From NCBI RefSeq assembly GCF_013375535.1, contig NZ_JABXJG010000003.1, positions 124,001-188,000 of the forward strand: a stretch of DNA of 64,000 nucleotides. Direction: 5' to 3'. Positions 18,001 through 25,854 of the stretch are shown in pieces. Below the pieces are notes generated by a model, which ran no database searches, was not told where the DNA came from, and saw only the letters and a list, made by a program, of their open reading frames with translations. The position numbers were made by a program, and so were the translations under genes. This DNA is from Sphingobium sp. 15-1. Lineage in GTDB: Bacteria > Pseudomonadota > Alphaproteobacteria > Sphingomonadales > Sphingomonadaceae. Position 1 is the stretch's first letter. Every line of letters starts with the position of its first letter.

Positions 18001-18562
18001 GATCCGGCCGGGGGAGGAAGCCATCGCCCGCACCTTCGCGCGCAGCTACGCAAAGCTGCTCGCCTACAAGGACGAGTATGAGGTCGCGCGCCTGCTGACT
18101 CGGCCAGAACTGCATGCCGAGATCGCGCGCACGTTCCAGGACGGCGCGAAGATCAGTTTCAACCTTGCGCCGCCGATCTTCACGCGGCCCGGCGTGGGCG
18201 GCCGCCCCGCCAAGCGCGAATTCGGGCGCTGGATGCTGACGGCGATGCGCGTGCTGGCGCGCATGAAGCGTCTGCGCGGCACTTGGCTCGATCCGTTTGC
18301 CCGCACCGGCGAGCGGCGTGACGAGCGCGCGCTGATCGAGGAATATGAAGCGTTGGCCGAGCGCATGCTCTCGATTCTCGCGCTTGGAAACCACGCAGCT
18401 TTTGTGCGCCTGCTCGCAATGGTTGACGAGGTTCGCGGCTACGGCCCGGTCAAGGCGGGCGCGATCGAGCGCTACCGCCGTGATGTGGCGGCGGCGGAAG
18501 CCGCGTTGTCGGACGTGCAGGATAGGGACACGGGGGCTGGCCGTCGCAGCGCAGCAACCTGA
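15062..18562 (+). CDS. Indolepyruvate ferredoxin oxidoreductase family, fused IorA-IorB type
   Basis: About 1166 residues. The order is an N-terminal pyrimidine-binding/TPP region (GYITGYRGSPLGNVDTTLW), a TPP domain with CSGCPHNRST and GIGCHTM and the diphosphate motif region near MTGGQPVDGP, a ferredoxin-like segment with CEGCGDCSVQSTC, and a C-terminal gamma domain starting with VAGIGGTGVVTVGAL. Such fused proteins oxidatively decarboxylate aryl-pyruvates or related 2-oxoacids to acyl-CoA using ferredoxin. The TTG at 15062 follows GGGAGAG with good spacing; an ATG at 15011 is possible but abuts the palindrome. Confidence 0.88.
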   Translation: MTRSIDSAELRAASLDDKWTVENGPVVLNGNQAIARVLLAQAALDRRAGLRIAGYITGYRGSPLGNVDTTLWSIGDRLKAAGIMFQPGVNEDLAATAVRGTQQFDQVPGPKVDGVFAAWYSKGPGVDRSGDALKHGNFAGAHRNGGVLLFYGDDHAGKSSTVAHHSEQAMAASLIPSLYPADVSELIEFGLLGFALSRYSGSWVAMKCVNDVAEQTATVDLALGDFAPVLPPLGEDEIAAVHSRQGAFDPLGEERVVVERRLPLVHAFVRANGIDRPMIAAETRGLGIVTAGKAYGDTRAALALLGLDDHAAAATGISLYKIGCIWPLEPDGLAAFARGHETLLVVEEKRPFLEEQIAALLINEAERPLVIGKRDESKAPLLSATDPLDSVSIARAIAGRLERLGRLDDAVRLARDALAGGSDNGSPTLRRTPYFCSGCPHNRSTRLPDGSISMTGIGCHTMVSFVRPEQALLPTQMGGEGGNWLGVAPFTETPHIFQNMGDGTYYHSGLLAIRAAVAARVNITYKILYNDAVAMTGGQPVDGPISVAQIARQVRDEGVERIAVASDEPSRHQGDAGFPRNVEILHRDRLDDIQRELRETPGCTVLIYEQTCAAEKRRRRKRGTFPDPAQRLFISREVCEGCGDCSVQSTCVSLVPVETPFGRKRAIDQSSCNKDFSCLNGFCPSFITVRGAEPRKPDALAIDESILETLPEPEVARRGRDFNLMVAGIGGTGVVTVGALIGMAAHLEGKAMSLFDMTGLSQKNGAVYSHVRIGSDPKAIATQRVGRGEADLILAFDVVAAVAPESADTIGAGRTRVIANADVEPTVAFQFDRDATADPTLLLGRLRRAAGEGNVMLVPGSELALAFLGDRIGTNLFLLGIAAQQGLLPLGIAAIERAIALNGVAVDFNLKAFRLGRLHAVDPSRLTELIAASRSNSAAPPQTLAEIMVHRATHLEAYQDRALAERYRAFVARVAAAEHAIRPGEEAIARTFARSYAKLLAYKDEYEVARLLTRPELHAEIARTFQDGAKISFNLAPPIFTRPGVGGRPAKREFGRWMLTAMRVLARMKRLRGTWLDPFARTGERRDERALIEEYEALAERMLSILALGNHAAFVRLLAMVDEVRGYGPVKAGAIERYRRDVAAAEAALSDVQDRDTGAGRRSAAT

Positions 18563-18644
18563 ACGGAGCCGGCGCTTGCCGCAAAGTGACTTGGGAGACC
18601 AAGGCGTCGATTGATTATGGCCCAGCCGTGTCGTGTAACTTCGC

Positions 18645-19421
18645 CTATAGCTGCAACATGGCGGAAAAGGGTTGCAGCCTAAGTTCGATCTCGATTGCCG
18701 CCGCGCGTAGACGGGCGAAATAGGCCTGGGGACGCACGGGGCCTCCCTTGTGCGTCACGACCAACGAGATCGCCGCGATCACGCGCCCTTCCAGTTGGAT
18801 TGGCACGGCTATGCACACCAAACCCGGCAAGATTTCCTGCTCGTCCAGTGCATAACCGGATCGTCGGATGCGATCGAACTCCGCCGAAAGCGCCTCAGGC
18901 GTTGTCAGCGTGTGAGGCGTGAGAGCGACGAAAGTCCCGGATGAAAGATAATCATTGCGCTGGGTTTCGGGCATATGAGCAAGCAGTGCTTTTCCCAAGC
19001 CGGTGCAATATGCCTCCAGTTGCATGCCTTGGCGCGACAAGGCGTGATCCTCGGCATCGCCCTCCTTGATGAGATAGGTCATCATGCCATCTTCCAGCAC
19101 GCCCAGGTGACAGATGCGACTGGTGCGACGCGATAGCTTTGCCAGGATCGGGGCAGCGATCTGCACGAGGATCCTGTTCGTTTCGTTCTCGGGGCGGGCC
19201 AGCCGCCGCAACGTCGGGCCGCTGATATAACGACCGCGGCTGACGGGCACGATGAAGCCCGCCTGTTGAAGACCCGTCAAAAGCCGATGCGCCGTTGAAA
19301 GAGGTAGCCCCGCGGCGGACGCCAAGGCTGACATCGATGCAAAGTCGCCCTCGAGAACATGGACGAGCAGGGCAAGGGACTTGTCGAGGGATAAGGGCGG
19401 CGATGTCCGGCTAACGCTCAT
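18645..19421 (-). CDS. IclR-family transcription regulator
   Basis: 258 residues: an N-terminal winged HTH (SALASAAGLPLSTAHRLLTG, about residues 33-52) and a C-terminal IclR effector domain (LEAYCTGLGKALLAHMPETQ, YALDEQEILPGLVCIAVPI). IclR proteins often govern aromatic catabolism. It is divergent from the hydratase-aldehyde dehydrogenase-aldolase operon, separated by 79 bp holding a near-perfect palindrome, so it very likely regulates that operon. Confidence 0.92.
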   Translation of the reverse strand: MSVSRTSPPLSLDKSLALLVHVLEGDFASMSALASAAGLPLSTAHRLLTGLQQAGFIVPVSRGRYISGPTLRRLARPENETNRILVQIAAPILAKLSRRTSRICHLGVLEDGMMTYLIKEGDAEDHALSRQGMQLEAYCTGLGKALLAHMPETQRNDYLSSGTFVALTPHTLTTPEALSAEFDRIRRSGYALDEQEILPGLVCIAVPIQLEGRVIAAISLVVTHKGGPVRPQAYFARLRAAAIEIELRLQPFSAMLQL

Positions 19422-19474
19422 GCAGCTTTATTCCGCATCGTGGGAAGTTTTGGCAAGGCGAGATTGCCCTTGTC

Positions 19475-19493
19475 TCACTGTGCTGCATAGTGA
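19475..19493. promoter_or_regulatory. Likely IclR operator (19-bp palindrome)
   Basis: TCACTGTGCTGCATAGTGA has arms TCACT/AGTGA and inner TGC/GCA around a central T, with only one mismatched pair. It lies 8 bases upstream of the hydratase start and between the divergent IclR and catabolic genes. Confidence 0.6.
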
Positions 19494-19500
19494 TTTTCCT

Positions 19501-20286
19501 ATGAACAGAAACCTTGACCTCGTGGCACGGATGCTGCGCGATGCGTATCACGGCCCTCCAATCGCCCCCCTGCGGGATTTCCTCGACCCTCTTGATGCCG
19601 AGGGCGCTTATGCCGTGCAGGCCATAAACACCAAATATTGGGAGGCTCAGGGGCGAAGGCTGGTCGGCCGCAAGATCGGCCTGACGGCCGATTCGGTCCG
19701 CCGCCAGCTTGGTGTCGATCAACCCGATTTCGGCGCTTTGTTCGCGGACATGGAAATTCCTGACGGAGGCGTACTCGATCCGGCGCAGGTGATCCACCCC
19801 AAGGCCGAGGCGGAAATTGCCTTCATCATGGGCCGCGATCTTGAGGATCCCGACGCATCGCTGGAGACGGTCATCGCCGCCATCGACAAGGCCGTTCCCT
19901 CTATCGAGATCGTCGATAGCCGTATAGCGGATTGGCAGATCACCTTCGCCGATACCGTGGCGGACAACGGCTCCTCGGCCTTTTTCGTGCTTGGAACCGA
20001 TCCGCTCCCGCATGCCGAACTCGATCTCTACAGCTGCGGCATGGTGACGGAAGTCAACGGCTCCGTCGCGTCCGTGGGCTCTGGCGCAGCCTGCCTCGGC
20101 CACCCCTATAATTCGGTGCACTGGATCGCTCGGATGCTGGCGAAGCTCGGCGAGCCGCTGCGGGCGGGCGATGTCCTGCTGTCGGGCGCGCTTGGCCCGA
20201 TGGTCACGCTCGCACCGGGAGATCATGTGCGGATCCACATCGGTGGCATCGGCAGTTGCGCTCTCACTTATGGAACTGAATCATGA
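19501..20286 (+). CDS. mhpD: 2-keto-4-pentenoate (2-hydroxypenta-2,4-dienoate) hydratase
   Basis: 261 residues. GRKIGLTADSVRRQLGVDQP, the metal-binding KAEAEIAFIMGRDL and the C-terminal GDVLLSGALGPMVTLAPGDH are characteristic of MhpD/DmpE/TesE hydratases, which add water to 2-hydroxypenta-2,4-dienoate to give 4-hydroxy-2-oxovalerate after meta ring cleavage. The ATG at 19501 gives the family's usual length, although the Shine-Dalgarno is weak. The stop overlaps the next start by 4 bases (ATGA). Confidence 0.92.
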   Translation: MNRNLDLVARMLRDAYHGPPIAPLRDFLDPLDAEGAYAVQAINTKYWEAQGRRLVGRKIGLTADSVRRQLGVDQPDFGALFADMEIPDGGVLDPAQVIHPKAEAEIAFIMGRDLEDPDASLETVIAAIDKAVPSIEIVDSRIADWQITFADTVADNGSSAFFVLGTDPLPHAELDLYSCGMVTEVNGSVASVGSGAACLGHPYNSVHWIARMLAKLGEPLRAGDVLLSGALGPMVTLAPGDHVRIHIGGIGSCALTYGTES

Positions 20287-21227
20287 CCGACAGAATCAAG
20301 GCGGCGATCATCGGATCGGGCAATATCGGCACCGACCTGATGATCAAGATGATCAAATACCCCCAGAATATGGAACTTGTCGCGGTAGTCGGCATCGATG
20401 CGTCTTCCGAGGGGCTGGCGATGGCACGCGAACGTGGCATCGCGACCACGCATGAGGGGATCGAAGGGCTGAAGAAGCTTCCCTTCTATTCGGAGATCGG
20501 CGTCGTGTTCGACGCGACGTCCGCTTATGCCCACAAGGTGCATGACGAAGCGTTGCGCGCCGACGGGAAGCTGGTGGTCGATCTGACCCCGGCGGCAATC
20601 GGCCCCTTCACCATCCCGCCGGTCAACATGGATGCGAATCTGGACGCGACCAACGTCAACATGGTGACGTGCGGCGGTCAGGCGACCATTCCGATGGTGG
20701 CTGCGGTGAGCCAGGTCGCCAAGGTTCATTATGCGGAGATCGTCGCATCGGTGTCGTCGCGCTCGGCCGGTCCCGGCACGCGCGCCAATATCGATGAGTT
20801 CACCCGCACCACCGCGCGCGCGATCGAACAGGTCGGCGGCGCGGAAAAGGGCAAGGCGATCATCATCCTCAATCCCGCCGAACCCCCCATGATCATGCGC
20901 GACACGGTCTTCACCCTGTCCGAAGGCGCCGACGAGGAAGCCATCCGCGCCTCGGTCAAGGCGATGGTCGCCAAGGTGCAGGCCTATGTGCCGGGCTACC
21001 GCCTCAAGCAGGAGGTGCAGTTCGAACGCTATGGCGACAACAACAAGCTCAAGCTTCCGGGGCGCGGCGAATTCACCGGCATCAAGACCTCGATCTTTCT
21101 CGAGGTCGAAGGCGCCGGCGATTATCTGCCGAGCTATTCAGGCAATCTCGACATCATGACGGCCGCGGCCAAGGCGACCGGAGAACTGCTCGCCCAGCGC
21201 ATTCAGGCGGGGAGGGTCGCGGCATGA
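20283..21227 (+). CDS. mhpF: Acetaldehyde dehydrogenase (acetylating)
   Basis: 314 residues matching MhpF/DmpF/BphJ: N-terminal nucleotide motif IGSGNIGTDLMIKM, catalytic-cysteine segment MVTCGGQATIPMVAAVS (Cys about residue 127), and VSSRSAGPGTRANIDEFTRT. It converts acetaldehyde, channelled from the partner aldolase, to acetyl-CoA with NAD and CoA. It is translationally coupled on both sides by ATGA overlaps. Confidence 0.96.
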   Translation: MTDRIKAAIIGSGNIGTDLMIKMIKYPQNMELVAVVGIDASSEGLAMARERGIATTHEGIEGLKKLPFYSEIGVVFDATSAYAHKVHDEALRADGKLVVDLTPAAIGPFTIPPVNMDANLDATNVNMVTCGGQATIPMVAAVSQVAKVHYAEIVASVSSRSAGPGTRANIDEFTRTTARAIEQVGGAEKGKAIIILNPAEPPMIMRDTVFTLSEGADEEAIRASVKAMVAKVQAYVPGYRLKQEVQFERYGDNNKLKLPGRGEFTGIKTSIFLEVEGAGDYLPSYSGNLDIMTAAAKATGELLAQRIQAGRVAA

Positions 21228-22246
21228 GCTTCGACGTCAACACGCAGAAACTCTACATCCAGGACGTGACGCTGCGCGACGGCATGCACGCGATCCGGCA
21301 CATGTATGGCCTCGATCATGTCGCCGCGATCGCCAGGGCGCTCGACGAGGCAGGTGTAGATGCCATCGAGGTTGCGCACGGCGACGGCCTGTCCGGAACG
21401 AGCTTCAACTATGGGTTCGGCGCGCATACCGACTGGGAATGGCTGGAAGCGGTGGCGGAGGTGCTGAACAAATCGGTGCTGACGACGCTGATCCTTCCCG
21501 GCCTCGGGACGGTCGAGGAGTTGCGCCGCGCCTATGATCTCGGGGTTCGCTCGGTCCGCGTCGCCACCCACTGCACCGAGGCCGACGTGTCGAAGCAGCA
21601 TATCGGCATCGCTCGCGATCTCGGCATGGATGTGTCGGGTTTCCTGATGATGAGCCACATGATCGAGCCCGAGGCGCTGGCGCAGCAGGCATTGCTGATG
21701 GAAAGCTACGGCGCACATTGCGTCTATGTGACCGACAGTGGCGGAGCGCTCGACATGGATGGCGTCCGCGCGCGTTTTCAGGCCTATGATCGTGTGCTGA
21801 AGCCCGAAACGCAACGCGGCATGCACGCGCACCACAATCTGGGGCTGGGCGTCGCCAATTCGATCGTTGCGGCGCAGGAAGGCGCGGTGCGGATCGACGC
21901 CAGTCTGGCCGGTATGGGCGCTGGCGCGGGGAATGCGCCGCTCGAAGTGTTCATCGCCGCGGTCGATCGCAAGGGCTGGAACCACGGTTGCGATGTGATG
22001 AAGCTGATGGATGTGGCCGAGGATCTCGTCCGTCCGCTTCAGGACAGGCCGGTGCGCGTTGACCGTGAGACGCTGGCGCTCGGTTATGCCGGTGTCTATT
22101 CCTCCTTCCTTCGCCATGCGGAAAAGGCGGCGGATGATTATGGCCTTGATACCCGTGCGATCCTTGTCGAACTGGGCCGACGCAAGATGGTCGGCGGTCA
22201 GGAAGACATGATCGTCGATGTCGCTCTCGACATGCTGAAGGCTTAG
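21224..22246 (+). CDS. mhpE: 4-hydroxy-2-oxovalerate aldolase
   Basis: 340 residues of the DmpG/BphI/MhpE type: VTLRDGMHAIRHMY at the N-terminus with the DRDG-like metal site, IEVAHGDGLSG, YVTDSGGALDMDG and the metal-binding HAHHNLGLGVANS. It cleaves 4-hydroxy-2-oxovalerate to pyruvate and acetaldehyde and forms a channelling complex with the dehydrogenase encoded immediately upstream. A terminator follows, so it ends the three-gene operon. Confidence 0.96.
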   Translation: MSFDVNTQKLYIQDVTLRDGMHAIRHMYGLDHVAAIARALDEAGVDAIEVAHGDGLSGTSFNYGFGAHTDWEWLEAVAEVLNKSVLTTLILPGLGTVEELRRAYDLGVRSVRVATHCTEADVSKQHIGIARDLGMDVSGFLMMSHMIEPEALAQQALLMESYGAHCVYVTDSGGALDMDGVRARFQAYDRVLKPETQRGMHAHHNLGLGVANSIVAAQEGAVRIDASLAGMGAGAGNAPLEVFIAAVDRKGWNHGCDVMKLMDVAEDLVRPLQDRPVRVDRETLALGYAGVYSSFLRHAEKAADDYGLDTRAILVELGRRKMVGGQEDMIVDVALDMLKA

Positions 22247-22597
22247 GCGAGCGTTATAGTGCGCAGAAGAGCCCTGATCCGATCTGGTCAGGGCTTTTTT
22301 GTGCGATGATGTAGTGGCGGATGTCCGCAACAGCGCCAGCCGCTGAAAGATCGACAGACCGGACAGCCTGTGACCAAGGCCAACATATAAGCGGCGGTTG
22401 CCGGCAGGGGCGCTAGGTGACAGATCATTGTTCGTCTCCCGCCGAACTGCTAACAATCGAGGCAGCGCCAACGGAGGCCGCGGCTGTGGTTGGCGAGAAG
22501 CATTCTAGGGGACCGGCAACGGTATCAAACCAGAACGCTTCGAGGGATGGGGAATTGCTGTGGAAGGCGGGTCTAGATCGACCCGGCAGGCTATGGG
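22247..22597. other. 351-bp gap after the mhp operon
   Basis: It contains the operon terminator at 22270-22300 and the upstream region of a LysR gene. Short plus-strand open frames there have no family signature and are not supported. Confidence 0.5.
22270..22300 (+). terminator. Rho-independent terminator of the hydratase-aldolase operon
   Basis: An 8-bp stem AGCCCTGA (22270-22277) / TCAGGGCT (22288-22295) is followed by TTTTT, 23 bases after the aldolase stop. Confidence 0.9.
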
Positions 22598-23503
22598 ATG
22601 GATCTGAGGCAACTTCGTTATTTCGTCTCGGTCGCCGAATTGCGCAGCTTCACGGATGCTGCCAGCCGGCTGAATATCGTTCAGTCGGCTCTCAGCCGAC
22701 AAATCTCCAGATTACAGGAAGATCTGGGTGTGGCACTGTTTGCGCGAGACGGCCGGCGCGTCCGTTTGACGAGAGCCGGAACGCGCCTGCTGGATGCTGC
22801 AACTCAACTCCTTCTCGACGCCGAAGCGCTCCGTTCGCTCGTTCGGGATGCCGCCGACGAGGTGGTCGGAACCGTCAACTTCGGAACCCATCCGTCAGAC
22901 GGAAATATCCTCTTTCCGCTCTTGTTCAAGAAAACGCGGGAGTTGTATCCGGGCGTGCACATCGATCCGGTGCAGTCCATGACTGCCGAACTCCAGGAAC
23001 TGCTGGTGAAAGGTCGGCTCGACCTGGCCATCATCACCTTTCCCGATCCGATCCCCGGAATAGATGTTCAGCCGCTCGCACGGGAGAAATTTTACCTCGT
23101 GGCGCCAGCCGACATGCATCCGCTGCCTCATGGAACATGTAGCACGCAGCAGGCGCTGGGCGTGCCGCTCATTTTGTCTCATCTTCCGCAGCGGGAGCGC
23201 TGTCACATCGAAACTTTGGCCAAGAAGAGCGGCATCACCCTTAACGTAAGCGTAGAAGCGGACTCGCTTTCCCTGATGAAATCGCTTTCGACGCTGGGCT
23301 ACGGATCGCTGCTCCTGCCGGAAACCGCGGTGCTGGAGGAAAGGCGTGACCCGGCCTGGCACGCAACCGTGCTCAGCGATCTTACGCTTACACGCTATAT
23401 CGCCCGGCGCGTCACACCCACTCCGAGCAACGCCGTCACGTGCGTCTACGAGATTCTCATGGAGGAAATCGAAAATCTCAAAAGCATCGGTGTGATGTTT
23501 TGA
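22598..23503 (+). CDS. LysR-family transcription regulator
   Basis: 301 residues. The N-terminal HTH is typical (MDLRQLRYFVSVAELRSFTD and ASRLNIVQSALSRQISRLQE), followed by a periplasmic-binding-protein-like effector domain. It lies upstream of the LVIVD and SRPBCC genes on the same strand, with no divergent partner within 350 bases, which is less usual for LysR genes. The target is unknown. Confidence 0.92.
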   Translation: MDLRQLRYFVSVAELRSFTDAASRLNIVQSALSRQISRLQEDLGVALFARDGRRVRLTRAGTRLLDAATQLLLDAEALRSLVRDAADEVVGTVNFGTHPSDGNILFPLLFKKTRELYPGVHIDPVQSMTAELQELLVKGRLDLAIITFPDPIPGIDVQPLAREKFYLVAPADMHPLPHGTCSTQQALGVPLILSHLPQRERCHIETLAKKSGITLNVSVEADSLSLMKSLSTLGYGSLLLPETAVLEERRDPAWHATVLSDLTLTRYIARRVTPTPSNAVTCVYEILMEEIENLKSIGVMF

Positions 23504-23672
23504 TGCCGCGTGCCACGTCGTCGCGGTCCAGCGGACCGGCGCAGTTTTATCTTGAGATGAGATGAGTCTGTTGCCGGGCAGGCACTCGATAAAGGCAAGG
23601 TTGGCCGATAAATCCTTAAGCACGCCAACGCCGCGCCGATGTGCAGCCGGTCGGGTGGCTCAGGAGAGATGC

Positions 23673-24911
23673 ATGTTCCCACAGACAGAGGCAATCAGCT
23701 GGAATATTGATCAGATCGGATATGCCGATCTTGATGGAAAAGCTGGCTTTAAGATGGCGATCCACCGGGTCGGGGAACGCTGGTACCTATATACTGCCTT
23801 GCTCTGGGAGCCGGGCTTCGTGATCCTGGACATCACCGATCCCCATTCGCATCGCTATATCAAGCATGTTCCCGGTCCAGCGGATACGATGACGTTCCAG
23901 ATTCAGATCGCGGACGGCAAGATGATCACCGCGATGGAGGCAATCCCGGATTTTCTCGGCGGCCATGAGGGGCCATGGGAGCATGAGGGCTTTGCGATTT
24001 GGGATTTGGAGGATCCCGAAAATCCTCAACAATTGGGCGTTTTCAAGACGGGCGGATCGGGAACGCATCGCAATTATTATGACGGTGGCCAATATGTCTA
24101 CGCAACGGGCCTGCCCGATGGGTATGATGGTCACATCTTGCAGATCGTCGACATTTCCGATCCTGCAAATCCCACGGAAATCTCCCGCTGGTGGCGCGAA
24201 GGGCAGTGGCTTGCCGGTGGGGAAGGGGGCGTTTCGGCAGGAACGCTTCTGCATGGCGGGGCTTATGTAAAGGGCGATCGCGCCTATTTGCCCTATAGCG
24301 CGGGCGGCTTTGTCATTCTGGACATATCGGACAAGAAAGCGCCGAAGCTGGTGAGCGATCTTCCTTTCTCGCCGCCGTTCGAGCATTATATTGCCGTTCA
24401 TACGGCTCTTCCGTTGCAGGACCGGCCTTTGGTGATCGTCAATTCCGAGGCGATTCTGGAGAATGGAGCCGGATCGCTGGGCTATGCCGGCATCGTAGAT
24501 GTCAGCGATGAGACAAAACCCCGCCTGATCTCCCTGTTCCCTCTGCCGGAGCCGCCCCCGGGTGCTCCCTATAAAAACTTCGTCGAGCGAGGCGCCAGGT
24601 TCGGGCCGCATAACCAGCACCAGTGGCAATATCAGGATGTCCTCCTGAATGATGAAAATATCTGCTTCCTGACATATTTCAACGCCGGGCTGCGGGTATA
24701 TGATGTCTCCGATGAACGTCTGCCCAAGGAAATTGCCTATTTCATGCCGCCAGACCCAACGGATCGGCGCGGTCCCTGGCCGACTACGGGTTTGATTACC
24801 CAAACCGAAGACGTGCTGGTCGACTCGCGCGGATATATATTCATCAGCGACAAGAATCAGGGTCTGTACATACTTCGTCTTTCTGAAACTCGGACTCCGC
24901 GTACAACTTGA
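23673..24911 (+). CDS. LVIVD-repeat beta-propeller-like protein
   Basis: 412 residues with recurring LVIVD-type units: GFVILDITDPHSHRYI, LQIVDISDPANPTEIS, GFVILDISDKKAPKLV, AGIVDVSDETKPRLIS and LRVYDVSDERLPKEIA. Such repeats build beta-propellers of unknown chemistry. No signal peptide is seen at the chosen start. The ATG at 23673 follows GGAGAG. It is found within a catabolic neighbourhood, beside LysR and SRPBCC genes, so a lactone or steroid-like substrate role is possible but unproven. Confidence 0.85.
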   Translation: MFPQTEAISWNIDQIGYADLDGKAGFKMAIHRVGERWYLYTALLWEPGFVILDITDPHSHRYIKHVPGPADTMTFQIQIADGKMITAMEAIPDFLGGHEGPWEHEGFAIWDLEDPENPQQLGVFKTGGSGTHRNYYDGGQYVYATGLPDGYDGHILQIVDISDPANPTEISRWWREGQWLAGGEGGVSAGTLLHGGAYVKGDRAYLPYSAGGFVILDISDKKAPKLVSDLPFSPPFEHYIAVHTALPLQDRPLVIVNSEAILENGAGSLGYAGIVDVSDETKPRLISLFPLPEPPPGAPYKNFVERGARFGPHNQHQWQYQDVLLNDENICFLTYFNAGLRVYDVSDERLPKEIAYFMPPDPTDRRGPWPTTGLITQTEDVLVDSRGYIFISDKNQGLYILRLSETRTPRTT

Positions 24912-25029
24912 TCCAGTAATGCTCGGCAAGCGTTGCCACTTTTTCCGTATTGGTGCAGAATTGAGGTGACGCCGCTGTTGGCGCGCCCAGCATTTCCCGA
25001 ATGTTCCAAACCCGAGGTGAGGTAAAGTC

Positions 25030-25497
25030 ATGGTTTCTGTTGATCGCGATGCACCGGTTCTGTGTATTCATGAACTCGAAATCAACGCTTCGCCGGATCA
25101 GGTGTGGGCGGTCTTCATCGATGTCGCCGGTTGGGTCGACTGGATGGAGCCGATAACCGCGGCGCGACTGGACGGCCCTCTGGCTTCCGGTTCCATCATT
25201 CACTGGAGTGTCGCCGGGGTGGATATGAGTGTTTCGGAGATCGATATTCCCTCGAAGATCGCTGAAGTCGAGCCCGGCCGGCGGTTGGCCTGGACGGGTG
25301 ACGCCGGCGGCCTTACCGGCACACATGTGTGGGACTTCGAGCCGAGCGGCACCGGGACCAGGCTGACGAACTCGGAATCGATATTTGGCGCGGAAGATCC
25401 TGCTCAGGTCACGAAAGAGTTAGGCGTTTTTCTCCAGCTCTGGAATGCCCGGCTCAAGGCTACTGTAGAGCAACGCTATGGCGGCGCCGATTCGTGA
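25030..25497 (+). CDS. SRPBCC-family (START-like) small protein
   Basis: 155 residues with the polyketide-cyclase/Bet-v1-like pattern: LEINASPDQVWAVFIDVAGW at the N-terminus, a beta-sheet-rich middle (RLAWTGDAGGLTGTHVWDFE) and a long C-terminal helix (ELGVFLQLWNARLKATVEQR). The fold binds hydrophobic ligands and sometimes catalyses cyclisation or hydration. GAGGTGAGG precedes the ATG. Confidence 0.85.
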   Translation: MVSVDRDAPVLCIHELEINASPDQVWAVFIDVAGWVDWMEPITAARLDGPLASGSIIHWSVAGVDMSVSEIDIPSKIAEVEPGRRLAWTGDAGGLTGTHVWDFEPSGTGTRLTNSESIFGAEDPAQVTKELGVFLQLWNARLKATVEQRYGGADS

Positions 25498-25854
25498 GAT
25501 AAGACGGGCGTTGCCACAGGACTAGCGCGTATCGGCGGTAGTCGATCCGCGCTTCAGCTACCCCGGTGACGCGCCCAACCCGTCACAGCGACCGAGGCCA
25601 GCGAACTCCGACCCGCCAGGGCGTGGAGAATGATGTCGGATCAATCTATTTGCAGGCCCGGCATCCGAAAGGGGCGCTTCCGGGATCAGGTCCGGCACGG
25701 CCGCCATCGGCCTGAACAATCTCGATATCAGATAGATAACATCTAGGATCGCTGCTCGATAAAATGGCGAGGGCTGGGTAGAATTCAGGCCACAACAAAA
25801 GACCCCTCCCGGAAAGCCGCTGGGGGTCGGGAACAGTTATTTTGGAGGGGGAAT
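25498..25854 (+). other. Upstream region of TBDR gene
   Basis: 357 bases without a supported gene. A hairpin GACCCC/GGGGTC (25801-25806 with 25823-25828) lies in the presumed 5' leader, and GGAGGGGG follows just before the TBDR start. No clear promoter was assigned. Confidence 0.45.

Noticed and set aside
17477..18394. 305-residue minus-strand frame
   Set aside because: Antisense to the C-terminal part of the fused oxidoreductase; no family signature.
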